This document shows, piece by piece, positions 47,857 through 56,527 of a stretch of DNA of 64,000 bases (position 1 is its first letter; each line of letters starts with the position of its first letter). The notes under the pieces were generated by a model. The model searched no databases, was not told where the DNA came from, and saw only the letters and a program-made list of their open reading frames with translations. Origin of the DNA: Gluconobacter morbifer G707 (GTDB taxonomy: Bacteria; Pseudomonadota; Alphaproteobacteria; Acetobacterales; Acetobacteraceae); NCBI RefSeq assembly GCF_000234355.1, contig NZ_AGQV01000001.1, forward strand, positions 998,377 through 1,062,376, in the 5' to 3' direction. A program made the position numbers and the translations under genes.

Positions 47857-49197
47857 ATGACGACGATCTTTGCAATTTCCCTGGCCTCAACAGCAATCAT
47901 AGCAATTGTCATCCTGATCGCTTATTACCGGCTCAACCCCTTTATTGTCCTGTTTGCGGTTTCGTTGCTGCTTGCTCTCGTCTCCGGCATGCCGCCAGAC
48001 AAGGTCGTGGCGTCTTTTGAAGCCGGAGCAGGGCATGTTCTGGGACATGTCGGCACGATCATCGCATTGGGAACGATGCTGGGAAAAATGCTCGCGGAAT
48101 CAGGCGGCGCTGACCGTATTGCGCTGACGATTGCCGAACGGGCGGGGCGACAGCGCGTAGACTGGGCCATGATGATCATCGGCCTGCTGATCGGTCTGCC
48201 GGTCTTTTTCGAAGTGGGTGTGGTTCTTCTGTTCCCCCTGGCGTTCATCCTTGCTTCGCGGACTGAAACGCCAATCCTGCGGGTTGCTCTTCCCATGGGC
48301 GCCGCGCTCTCCGTGACGCATGCCATGATACCTCCGCATCCGGCCACATTGCTGGCGCTTTCCGCATATCATGCCAATACGGGGCGGACGATCCTGTGGG
48401 GTATCCTGATGGGAACGCCGATCGCAGCCATTGCCGGGCCCATCTTTGCGCGATATGTAGCACCGCGCATCAAGATAACCCAGGTTAACCCGCTGGCGGA
48501 ACAGTTTCTGAACCGGGAAATTCCGGAAAATCTTCCGGGTTTCTTCATTACGGCCTTTACGATTCTGCTGCCTGTTTTCCTGATGCTGATCGGTTCGTTT
48601 GCCGATCTGGTGACTGCACCGCATTCCGCCATTAACCAGGTCCTGCATTTCCTGGGGAATACGGATATTGCGCTTCTGGTTGCCACCATTCTCTCGTTCT
48701 ATGTTCTGGGGCTGGCGCGTGGGTTTTCCCGCGAGACCATTCTGCGATTTACCAATGAATGTCTGGGGCCGACGGCCCTGATCATGCTGCTCGTCGGGGC
48801 CGGTGGCGGTTTTGGCCGGGAGTTGATGGACAGCGGGGTGTCCAAAGCCATCACGGACGCGGCTGTGGGGGCGCATGTGCCGTTGCTTGTACTTGCCTGG
48901 CTGCTTGCCGTTGTGGTCCGGCTGGCCAGCGGCTCTTCCACGGTTGCCATGAGCACGGCGGCCGGTATTGCGGGGCCGATCCTAGCACATTCTCCTGCGG
49001 TTTCACCGGAACTGATGGTCATTGTTACGGGGGCAGGTTCGGTTGCTTTCGGGCCGATCAACGATGCCGGTTTCTGGCAGATGAAGGAGTATCTTGGTCT
49101 GACAGTTCCGCAGACACTGCGTACCTGGTCCGTTCTCGAAACGCTGATTGCGGTTTTCGGATTGGTCTTCGTCCTGCTGGCATCTCTTGTCATCTGA
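47857..49197 (+). CDS. gntP: GntP-family gluconate:proton symporter
   Basis: A 446-residue inner-membrane protein with about 12-14 membrane segments of the gluconate permease family. Family marks: YRLNPFIVLFAVSLLLALVSG near the start, GVGGGFG-like LVGAGGGFGREL, and FGPINDAGFW near the C-terminus. Transports gluconate (or a related sugar acid) with H+. Followed 28 bases later by gluconate 5-dehydrogenase on the same strand, so transport and oxidation are almost certainly coupled in one transcript. Confidence 0.92.
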   Translation: MTTIFAISLASTAIIAIVILIAYYRLNPFIVLFAVSLLLALVSGMPPDKVVASFEAGAGHVLGHVGTIIALGTMLGKMLAESGGADRIALTIAERAGRQRVDWAMMIIGLLIGLPVFFEVGVVLLFPLAFILASRTETPILRVALPMGAALSVTHAMIPPHPATLLALSAYHANTGRTILWGILMGTPIAAIAGPIFARYVAPRIKITQVNPLAEQFLNREIPENLPGFFITAFTILLPVFLMLIGSFADLVTAPHSAINQVLHFLGNTDIALLVATILSFYVLGLARGFSRETILRFTNECLGPTALIMLLVGAGGGFGRELMDSGVSKAITDAAVGAHVPLLVLAWLLAVVVRLASGSSTVAMSTAAGIAGPILAHSPAVSPELMVIVTGAGSVAFGPINDAGFWQMKEYLGLTVPQTLRTWSVLETLIAVFGLVFVLLASLVI

Positions 49198-49225
49198 TTG
49201 AGCGAAAAACGAGAGGCACATCACC

Positions 49226-49981
49226 ATGACGTTATCTCTTTTTGACCTGTCCGGGCGTACGGCCCTGATAACCGGTTCTTCGCGGGGTATTGGCCTTGCA
49301 CTGGCACAGGGACTGCATGCGGCGGGGGCGACAGTCATTCTGAACGGACGTCACGTGGGCCATCTTGAGGCGGTGGCCCGTGACTTGCCTGGAAGTCATG
49401 TCCTTCCATTTGATGTGACGGATCATGATGGCGTGAGGAAAGCTGTTGACCATTTCGAAGAAAATAATGGTGCTATCGACATTCTGGTCAATAACGCGGG
49501 CATGCAGCATCGCGCGCCACTGGAAGACTTCCCAGCGTCTGCTTTCGAGCAATTATTGAAAACCAATATTTTTTCTGTTTTCAATGTCGGACAGGCTGTC
49601 GCGCGTCATATGATCAAGCGGCGGGCAGGGAAGATCATCAATATCGCCAGTGTCCAGACGGCCTTGGCGCGCCCCGGTATTGCGCCTTATACGGCGACAA
49701 AAGGGGCTGTGGGCAATCTGACAAAAGGAATGGCCACGGACTGGGCCCGGCATGGATTGCAATGTAATGCCGTCGCGCCGGGGTATTTCGAAACGGAACT
49801 GAATGAGGCGTTGGTGCAGAACCCTGAGTTCTCTTCCTGGCTTGGGCAGCGGACGCCTGCGGGACGATGGGGGAAGGTGGATGAACTGATCGGGGCAGGG
49901 ATATTCCTAGCTTCTGATGCCTCATCGTTTGTTAATGGACATGTCCTCTACGTGGATGGCGGCATATCCATTTCTCTTTGA
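49226..49981 (+). CDS. gno: Gluconate 5-dehydrogenase (SDR family)
   Basis: A 251-residue short-chain dehydrogenase. TGSSRGIG cofactor motif (16-23), NNAG (89-92), catalytic Ser142, Tyr155 and Lys159 (YTATK), C-terminal YVDGGISISL. The sequence pattern fits the NADP-dependent cytoplasmic gluconate 5-dehydrogenase of Gluconobacter, which interconverts gluconate and 5-ketogluconate. Next to a gluconate permease, this substrate is well supported; D-mannonate or 2-keto sugars remain possible. Confidence 0.9.
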   Translation: MTLSLFDLSGRTALITGSSRGIGLALAQGLHAAGATVILNGRHVGHLEAVARDLPGSHVLPFDVTDHDGVRKAVDHFEENNGAIDILVNNAGMQHRAPLEDFPASAFEQLLKTNIFSVFNVGQAVARHMIKRRAGKIINIASVQTALARPGIAPYTATKGAVGNLTKGMATDWARHGLQCNAVAPGYFETELNEALVQNPEFSSWLGQRTPAGRWGKVDELIGAGIFLASDASSFVNGHVLYVDGGISISL

Positions 49982-50214
49982 TGAGGCTGTTTGAGAGACA
50001 GATTTTTTGATCAGGATGTGTTCACGGAGGGGGCGTAAGAACGTGGAATTTCCGCAGCGGGGTTGCTGTGAAGGTTTCGGGAATCCGGTTCTAAAATGAT
50101 CTCTTCTTCTACAGAAGGCTGAACATATCTTCCGCAAAACGTCGTTTCCCTTCGTTGCAGCCGCGCCATGTTGTTGCCGTCAGGGCTGTCTGTATTTCCG
50201 ATGGGAGGATTTGT

Positions 50215-50427
50215 ATGAACAGTTTCTCAAGACTTCTTGTCGGATTTGGAATGACGCTTGCCCTGTCCGCCTGCTGGGGACCGCCGCCTCCGGGAGGACC
50301 TGGGGGGCCATCAGAACGGCCATGATGGCGGAAATCGGGGCGGTTATGGGCAAGGAGGCAGTTTTCAGGAAGGAGGCATGGGCGGCTCAGACCAGAGAGG
50401 CCCTGGCGGTCCGGATGGTGGGATGTA
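50215..50427 (+). pseudogene. Small Gly-rich lipoprotein with apparent frameshift
   Basis: ATG 50215 after GGGAGGA opens MNSFSRLLVGFGMTLALSAC, a lipoprotein signal with lipobox LSAC (Cys20), then WGPPPPGGPGG. The frame stops at 50325. A one-base shift in the run of six G at 50302-50307 would continue as HQNGHDGGNRGGYGQGGSF and GGSDQRGPGGPDGGM to 50427, which has the same Gly-rich composition. The 36-residue product could also be real by itself. Followed by a terminator. Role unknown. Confidence 0.6.
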
Positions 50428-50439
50428 ACCTGTGAGTGA

Positions 50440-50469
50440 CCCGGCTTCTGGCCGGGTTTTCTTTTTTTC
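50440..50469 (+). terminator. Rho-independent terminator
   Basis: GC stem CCCGGC/GCCGGG with a short loop (TTCTG), followed by a 12-base T-rich run (TTTTCTTTTTTT). Confidence 0.9.
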
Positions 50470-50535
50470 AGAACTGAACTGTCTGAGCCCCGTTGTGCCT
50501 GTTTCTAGGAGTGTTCTCAAAGCGGGAGATAATCC

Positions 50536-50697
50536 ATGCTTCCTGAATTTGGCAGGCCTTTCAAACTGATGCAGTTTCAGGGCAGCGAGATCCCCAATCC
50601 ACCGCTGCCCGTTCCTCCGGTTCCGCCTCCTAACCCTTATCCTCCGCCGGGTGAGCCGCCACCGCCTGTTGAAGATCCACCCAATCTTGGGAATTGA
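50536..50697 (+). CDS. Proline-rich 53-residue protein
   Basis: ATG 50536 behind GCGGGAGATAATCC. The N-terminal 15 residues are mixed (MLPEFGRPFKLMQFQGSEI), then about 30 residues are nearly half Pro (PLPVPPVPPPNPYPPPGEPP). No signal peptide. Recognisable family: none. It lies just after the Gly-rich lipoprotein and its terminator. Confidence 0.5.
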   Translation: MLPEFGRPFKLMQFQGSEIPNPPLPVPPVPPPNPYPPPGEPPPPVEDPPNLGN

Positions 50698-52358
50698 TCT
50701 TGTTACAGTGTTCCGTTTCCTAACCTGAAAGCGGCGAGCGGATACTTCGATCGTTGGGCTGCTTTCGTGTCGGGTTCTTCTGGCGGAAGATTGCCGGTGG
50801 TGTTTGCTACGATCCAGATGGCGACGCGTACTCGGAAAGGGATGTGGCCAGTAAAAGGCCGTAGAGCCTCAACCACCTTACAGGGGGCTGAAAATGTTAT
50901 GGCTATGCCGAGCAACTTCTGCCGCACGATCAAGGCCGGACGCCTCCCGGCCACGATCCCGTTGAGCGTTCGATCGAAAATGCATTTGTGTTTCAGGAAT
51001 TGAAGATTTCCAAATCCTTGCTGTTCGTGACGTAATGTAGCTCTTTTCTACGCTCGCAATAGTAAGCATAACCGATGCCTACCGACGCGACTGGAACGTT
51101 TCGGATTGCTGGAAGGGTGACGTTCGGGAGGGCTCTGGTGATTTTTTCAGACAACAGAAGCCGTTCGGTGAGGGGCGGCTGAGAAATATGATGGATTGGC
51201 TATCCGTTATATGGCGCCTGAATTCCAGTAATGTCAGCGCAGGCTGAGGCAAGGGCCACACGCGCAGTCCCTTTCTTCTATGCTCTCCATCCTTTTGCCC
51301 CAGGGGTGGGGTTTATTCGCTCCATATGTTTCTCTTTGGGCGTCGCGATGATGTGCCGCGAGTGATCAAGTGCAAGGAGCATTAGTGCGGTGAGCACAAT
51401 CAGGGCGATCAAGATGGTCAAACGGTATCTGATAATGAGCCTCCATTTCCATAGAAGGTTATAGAGGGCGGAGGCTCAGGAGTTGCATGGACTCTTTGTG
51501 GCAAGGGAAAACCGGCCAGGTAGGCGGCTGGAGAAGCGGTGTATGAGAAGGATGGGAAATTTACTAATCTCAATGCATGAAGCATCGACAAGATGGTCTG
51601 ATTCTTTTTTGTATTTTGCTTGAGATTCATTGTTCTGAAGCCTTTTCCCGCTGACTTGATGGATAAGACTGATTGAGGAAGGGCGCTGTCAGGGGAGAGA
51701 AGCAGTCGATCTGGGACGCTATCTAATTGGTTTTATGATGGTTCCATAAAGGATGTTCTACAGGCCCCTCCAAAATGAAACCCTTCAGCTCGATTCCGCA
51801 TCCTTCCATCGAATTCACAGGTTTCCGCTTGTACCAGCCTCGACGGATCTTAAACGAAGCTGGGCTCCATGGCAGTCTCTCTTGTAGGCATGATCTTCGT
51901 GCCGAATACGGAACAATACGCAGAAAAAGTGAAATGTTATTGAAAATAAAAAGGCCCAGTATAATCTTACACAAGGCGCTTCTTAGTAAATCGTTTCCCT
52001 TATAGAGATAATAAATGGCGAAGAAACGGGCTTTGATCTCATGGGCGATGCGTCGAAAAGCCTTATCGAAGGACTTTTTCCTGAGTCGTGGGGGATGTGC
52101 AAGCTTCAGCCAGCTTGTAGTATGGAATATACAATCAAGATATTTGAGTAATATTGTAATAAATTTCGCACAATCGGGAGGTTTATGTATATTAAATCCA
52201 AATAAATAAAATCAAAGGAAAGAAATTTATTTGTTATTATTCGAATATCTTGATTATCTAATTATTCGTTGGAAAGTAGTTTTGGGTCGATACTGTTGAT
52301 GAGATGCCTTACGTTTCCCCTACCTTGATTGAGTAACCCTGTAGGATGGGAAGCTGCT
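50698..52358. other. Low-density region of the accessory part with short open frames
   Basis: About 1.6 kb in which I support no definite gene. Short open frames exist on both strands (for example 50703-50954 minus, 51418-51630 minus, 52015-52209 plus), all unrecognised and without good ribosome sites. A decayed umuC-type fragment is at 51832-51895. GC content drops after 51.9 kb. This is the start of the mosaic accessory region. Confidence 0.5.
51832..51895 (+). pseudogene. umuC 3'-end fragment (third, most decayed copy)
   Basis: Reads ASTDLKRSWAPWQSLL, matching ASTALKRSWASRQSLL at 53377 and ASTGLKRSWAPRQSLL at 56138. About 60 bases remain. Confidence 0.6.
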
Positions 52359-52571
52359 TCAACTCATCGATAGTAAATGTGAGGGAGGAATTTGGAATAC
52401 TTCCGCAAGACGAAGAAGTTCAGCTGAATCAGGGCGATAAATCCCTTCTTCGATTTCACTAATCAGGTCTTCTGATAAAAAAGATTTAGTGGCGAGAGCA
52501 GAGATAGTTAGATCCCGTTCGAGGCGCAGCGTTTTTACGTTCTGCGCAATGATTTTAGTCAAATTCTGCAT
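52359..52571 (-). CDS. Small XRE-family HTH regulator
   Basis: A 70-residue helix-turn-helix protein of the Cro/cI (XRE) type: NVKTLRLERDLTISALA, then the recognition helix SEDLISEIEEGIYRPDSAELLRLAEVF. No effector domain. It is divergent from the 57-residue gene at 52716, with 144 AT-rich bases between, as in phage-type immunity or toxin-antitoxin loci. Confidence 0.75.
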   Translation of the reverse strand: MQNLTKIIAQNVKTLRLERDLTISALATKSFLSEDLISEIEEGIYRPDSAELLRLAEVFQIPPSHLLSMS

Positions 52572-52715
52572 ATATTTAAAACCTTTTCACAGAACAAAAT
52601 TTGACCGCAATTCGCCTTAATTGCTCTTGCGCCGCCGCTTTTTTGTCGCAATGTGTAAGGAAGCATTCCAAATGTTTCTGGTCTTAACAATTTCAAATAA
52701 TGCGGGTTCCCTGCC

Positions 52716-52889
52716 ATGTGCTCAAAAATTTCAGATTTGCTGAAACTCGCAGATAATCTCTGGGAAAACGGCGAGAAACAACAAACCATTGAGGTTATCG
52801 AAAAGATCTACGCTTTATACGATCATGAAGATTACGAAATCAATCAACGCAATCATCAAAAAATCATTAAAGCAGCAGAAATTTCATAA
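52716..52889 (+). CDS. Uncharacterised 57-residue protein
   Basis: ATG 52716, ending TAA 52889. Acidic, helical (MCSKISDLLKLADNLWENGE, then EKQQTIEVIEKIY and NQRNHQKIIKAAEIS). No family recognised. It is divergent from the XRE regulator and AT-rich; one would expect a regulator/target pair. No Shine-Dalgarno is strong. Confidence 0.45.
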   Translation: MCSKISDLLKLADNLWENGEKQQTIEVIEKIYALYDHEDYEINQRNHQKIIKAAEIS

Positions 52890-53217
52890 AAACATTCCGA
52901 AATGGAATTTGGTTTTCTTATAGTTTTCACAAACGGAATTTACTAAATAAATCATTTTCGTTTGTGGCACACACCATGAATACCTAAAATGGATTGAGTA
53001 ATTATTCCTAATTTGCGTTTAATATCGTCAATGTAAAAAATTTAGTTTGTTAGAAATTACATAACATTGTAGTTATAATATTGCTGATGATACCGTGGAT
53101 TCTGTAACGCAATCCAACGAATGAGCGCATTGTTCCGTTCAGAGGCAGGAACGCAGTGTAGAAAAGGGCTAGGTCAACCCGCATCCAAGCATTCGGCCAA
53201 GCGATTTTTCTTCCCGG
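52890..53217. other. AT-rich intergenic region, then a repeat-like stretch
   Basis: About 330 bases. 52890-53090 is AT-rich with no gene. Around 53140-53185 the sequence GGCAGGAACGCAGTGTAG leading to ACCCGCATCCA resembles 62474-62523, which precedes the umuD-like gene. Confidence 0.5.
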
Positions 53218-53499
53218 CCATCGGTCTTTTAAGGGTGGCGTAATCCTGACAGATCTGCGTCCGCGGGTGGACAGGAACGCATGTTCACCTCACGTGACCC
53301 GATCCGGTCCGTGATCGACATGGCAGCGCTGGATGCAGTGAATGCCCGTTTTGGCAGCGGGACCCTGCGACCGGCCTCGACGGCTCTGAAACGAAGCTGG
53401 GCTTCGCGGCAGTCTCTTCTGTCGGCACGCTATACGACGCGATTGGAAGAAATTGTTCGGGCGAGGAGTTGGGAGAGACTGTTCCCGTCTTCATCCTAG
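53218..53499 (+). pseudogene. umuC: umuC 3'-end remnant (copy 1)
   Basis: The piece GGVILTDLRPRV (53230-53265) is in one frame, and FTSRDPIRSV, LDAVNARFGSGTLRPAS, LKRSWASRQSLL and SARYTTRLEEIVRARSW (53281-53499) in the next. These are the last about 90 residues of a Y-family polymerase UmuC (little finger end and tail). The polymerase domain is absent. The match with the copy at 56097 is nearly full in the shared part. Confidence 0.85.
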
Positions 53500-53679
53500 T
53501 TGTAGAAATCGGTGCGCTAATTTCCGTAAAGCGGATATGATTAGTTTGGATTCCTGCCGCCAAATTGGCCGGGAGCAGACCGTCTATTCACGAGCAAGTG
53601 AGCGAAGCAGATGCCTAAAATAGGTGACGGCCCGAGAGTGTTACCAGTATTGTCATGGTACTGGGATAGGAGCCTGTCT

Positions 53680-54261
53680 ATGCGTATTTGGCTGGCTTTG
53701 CCCGTGGCTTGCCTAACGGGATGCGGGATAACGAAACCCAGCACGCTTGTGCCCCTAGGAACAGTGACTGTCGATCAAGCTTTCAAAGATACCGCTCGCG
53801 GATTTCGCGACTTTAACGCTATACTGAAAAGTCCGACGTATACAAAGGAAGATGGGATAAGTTCTCCGCCAATGAAGCTTGGTCTGATTGCGTGCCGGTT
53901 GAAAATTCACTTCAATATTTCCTCGACATCGGATGCATCTGCTGGAGGGCATGCGACGCTGTCTGCGCCGATCGAGGCTGCAAAGATCGAGGCGGGTGAA
54001 CAGTTTAGCAATTCCTCAAATGCCACAATCGGGAATACTATCGATATCGATATGGCAAGCAACTCTCCATTGATATGCGAAAGATATAATGGGCTGGCAC
54101 CTGAAGCTGCGCAAAAAGGAGATGCCACAACGGCAACCGCTAAAGAAGTAACGAAGAACGTTTCTTCGCCTAACGAGCCTCTGGTCACACCCGGGACAAC
54201 TATAATGAAGCTGCCGATATGCTCCGACAAAATCGTGACGAATTGCCTCGAGATACAGTAG
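53680..54261 (+). CDS. Lipoprotein of unknown function
   Basis: About 193 residues from ATG 53680 (ribosome site GATAGGAG), with signal and lipobox LTGC; an upstream ATG at 53611 would hide the signal. The mature part is Ser/Thr/Ala-rich with scattered Cys residues (six or so, for example at IACRLK, ICERYNG, ICSDK, NCLEIQ), which suggests disulfides. No family recognised. Its 3' end is next to the decayed integrase. Confidence 0.6.
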   Translation: MRIWLALPVACLTGCGITKPSTLVPLGTVTVDQAFKDTARGFRDFNAILKSPTYTKEDGISSPPMKLGLIACRLKIHFNISSTSDASAGGHATLSAPIEAAKIEAGEQFSNSSNATIGNTIDIDMASNSPLICERYNGLAPEAAQKGDATTATAKEVTKNVSSPNEPLVTPGTTIMKLPICSDKIVTNCLEIQ

Positions 54262-54296
54262 TATCAGAAGGTTTTGAGCGGGCTGGCACGGCTCTG

Positions 54297-55046
54297 AATG
54301 GTCTTTAGGTGATAGCCCCTTATGCTGGGCCAGCCATTCGGGAAACTCGTCTATGCGCCTCTTGGTAATGCTTTCCACGCTTGTTGACGCAATCAGGGTT
54401 TCCGGGTCTTGGTTTGGGCTCTCGTCTCCATCCTGAGAAGCCAGAAACTCCCCGAAGAGCCAAAAGGCCAGCCTGTGCCCTCGGGTCGTCTGCTGTCTGA
54501 TCGTATTTTCAACATCCCGTATCCAGCGCTCAAAAAGGGGGCCGATGGGCGTGGTCTGGCCCAGCGCAATCTCCTCACATAGTCTGAAGGGTTCTTTCCG
54601 GCCTTCTCAAGCTGCTCGGCCCGCTCCTCCAGAAAGTAATCCATGCCCTCGATCAGGCGGCGTCTGGGGTCGGTCTCACCCATCTGCTCGTCACCACCGT
54701 CCGTCCTGTCTGAGGTGGCCGCAATCTCCCGCCGGGCTTCCAGTGCCTCGGATAAGAGACATTCCTCGCTCATCCAGTCCGGGACCACATCACCGTGCAG
54801 GGGAGGCAATCCAGCCTCAGCCAGCTTGAGGTTAAGCGAACGCCTAATAGCCTCCAGAGCGGCATCACGCAGCTTAAAAGCCGTCTTGCGATCTTTGGTC
54901 TGTAAGGACTTCAGAACGTCTCTGCGCAGGCCCGTGCTTGAGCCTAGTACGGCGCCAACGTCCCGCCAGCGCTCCTTGGGCACAATGAAGCGCACATAGT
55001 AGCTTCCATGCCTCTCGGTCAGATTAGCCATATCGTTCATGCCCAA
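54297..55046 (-). pseudogene. DUF6538-type phage/island integrase, frameshifted and truncated
   Basis: The N-terminal part ANLTERHGSYYVRFIVPKE (arm DNA-binding DUF6538-like) is followed by LKSLQTKDRKTAFKLRDAAL. At about 54583 the frame shifts: the continuation EEIALGQTTPIGPLFERW, FWLFGEFLASQ and ESITKRRIDEFPEWLAQHKG is in another frame to 54297. The catalytic C-terminal half (R, H, Y residues) is missing, so it cannot recombine. It probably marks an old insertion point. Confidence 0.8.
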
Positions 55047-55084
55047 CTTCTAGCAGTTAAGGGCAGGGGTAAGCCATCACGGAT

Positions 55085-55127
55085 AGTGACGCTGAACCAG
55101 TGACGCACAGTCAACACGAAGTGACGC
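55085..55127. repeat. Three direct AGTGACGC repeats beside the integrase start
   Basis: AGTGACGC occurs at 55085, 55099 and 55120, spaced 14 and 21 bases apart, just upstream of the decayed integrase. Spacing near two helical turns suggests arm-type integrase binding sites or an operator. Confidence 0.4.
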
Positions 55128-55185
55128 TCTGTACAACTAAGTAACTGTTTTTATTGGAGAAATTGCCTCATAGCGGAGAGAGATC

Positions 55186-55476
55186 CGTCACAATCCCCGA
55201 CTACATCATTGTAAAAACAAGCTTTTGTCTACTTGGGGAAACTATAATTCCCGATATTATACCCGGGAATATTGCGGTGCTAATTCCGCTTGTACCGGCG
55301 ACCGTGCTTGTACTACGATTCGGGTGCTTACTGGTGAAGCAGCTTTCCTTAAGCGCCCGTAAAGCGCTGACTGAATCGGCGGCTGAGAGCTTCCATCCTC
55401 TCAGTCATCAAGCTCACCAGTCTGCTACGCTTGCCTTGGATGCGGTGAAACGGTGATATTCTGGCTGCCGTAGCAC
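55186..55476. repeat. Dispersed repeat, copy A
   Basis: From CGTCACAATCC through CTACATCATTGTAAAAACA to GATATTCTGGCTGCCGTAGC it matches copy B at 62262-62465, which has an internal deletion. The shared 3' part translates as HQSATLALDAVKR followed by a stop. The unit is open for 100 codons (55154-55456), which may be a relic coding sequence rather than a mobile element. Confidence 0.65.
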
Positions 55477-55487
55477 CTCCTTTCAGA

Positions 55488-56048
55488 TCATCCGATAAGA
55501 TCTTTTTCTTTTTTCTCCCGTTCAGCATTCACGCTGAGTTTTTGATACATTCCTAATGCCACCACCATGAATGTCGCGACTACTAGCAATGCTGCGGGAT
55601 AAAGAATGTCTTCAGGGGCCTTACCACTGCGCTCGAACACTCCGACAAGACCTTCGATAAAGACAGCAATAATAATCGTCGTCATAAATTTTGTGAGGCT
55701 GGTACGAGCTTCTGAGAGGGATTGCTTTCCCCTGGAACGTAATACTTCTTCTTCTATGAAGTATTTGGCAACATCAAAAACTGCTATGGCGATCACAACG
55801 TAACTGATCGCCTGAACGATTTCTTCCCGTCCATCATTTAGTGATAATTTGAATGCATATATCAGACCAATCCCTCCTGAGATAATTAGGAGGGCTGCAA
55901 GTATGATCAAAAGAATACTTGCGAGAAGGAAGGCTATTTTTGATATGCTTGTTATTTTATAAATCGCACATATCCTTCGAAAAATAATTCTATGTTTTTC
56001 GGATTCGCTAGGGTTGTCTTCCAATAAAACTCTATCCAAGACTTCCAT
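55488..56048 (-). CDS. Uncharacterised membrane protein
   Basis: A 186-residue protein with four predicted membrane segments (IAFLLASILLIILAALLIISGG, AISYVVIAIAVFDVAKY, TTIIIAVFIEGLVGVFE and ILYPAALLVVATFMVV) and charged termini. No family recognised. It lies between the repeat and a umuC fragment, so it may be cargo. Confidence 0.6.
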   Translation of the reverse strand: MEVLDRVLLEDNPSESEKHRIIFRRICAIYKITSISKIAFLLASILLIILAALLIISGGIGLIYAFKLSLNDGREEIVQAISYVVIAIAVFDVAKYFIEEEVLRSRGKQSLSEARTSLTKFMTTIIIAVFIEGLVGVFERSGKAPEDILYPAALLVVATFMVVALGMYQKLSVNAEREKKEKDLIG

Positions 56049-56096
56049 TGGAAGCTAATTTTTCTGCACCTGTGCAGAAAATTGCCCACCGGCATG

Positions 56097-56241
56097 AGAT
56101 GCGGTGAATGCCCGTTTTGGCAGCGGAACCCTGCGACCGGCCTCGACGGGTCTGAAACGAAGCTGGGCTCCGCGGCAGTCTCTCCTGTCGGCACGTTATA
56201 CGACGCGACTGGAGGAGATCGTTCGAGCCAGGAGTTGGTAG
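56097..56241 (+). pseudogene. umuC: umuC 3'-end remnant (copy 2)
   Basis: DAVNARFGSGTLRPAS, LKRSWAPRQSLL and SARYTTRLEEIVRARSW with a stop TAG. It is the same end as at 53499, with only a few base differences (for example APR versus ASR). No upstream polymerase sequence is present. Confidence 0.8.
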
Positions 56242-56527
56242 AGGCTACTTTCGCCTCTTGTCGGACGTCAGAGCGCGGCACGACCTTTTCTCAAAGCAGA
56301 CGTGTCATGGCGTGCAAGGATTGATTTCGGCCGATCCTGGCGCCGTTTAACCGGCGGTACGCCAGGGTGTCGGTCGTCGCCCTGACGCTGCCCGAACTGC
56401 CCGCGCAAGACGCCGGAACTGGACATCTTCCATAACGCTGACGTGGCGGCCCGGCCAGATTCAGGGGCGTTGGTCTGCAGGTGCCGAGACGGGTGAACGG
56501 CGGCTCCGGCCCGGTCGGCTAGCGCTC
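56242..56527. other. Short unassigned stretch
   Basis: About 290 bases between the umuC fragment and the protease gene. GC-rich after 56310 and coding-like on the minus strand, but no product is recognisable. Confidence 0.35.

Noticed and set aside
51299..51430. Short hydrophobic minus-strand peptide (about 47 residues)
   Set aside because: Only a TTG start and no ribosome site; could be a small membrane protein but not supportable.
52559..52789. 76-codon minus-strand frame upstream of the XRE regulator
   Set aside because: It overlaps the better 57-residue plus frame and shows no ribosome site.
54016..54296. Continuation of the integrase frame past the LSPKDH point
   Set aside because: After that point the translation loses integrase character and is the antisense of the lipoprotein gene 3' end.
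56082..56324. 80-codon plus-strand open frame
   Set aside because: It is a different frame of the umuC fragment, which reads clearly in the other frame.
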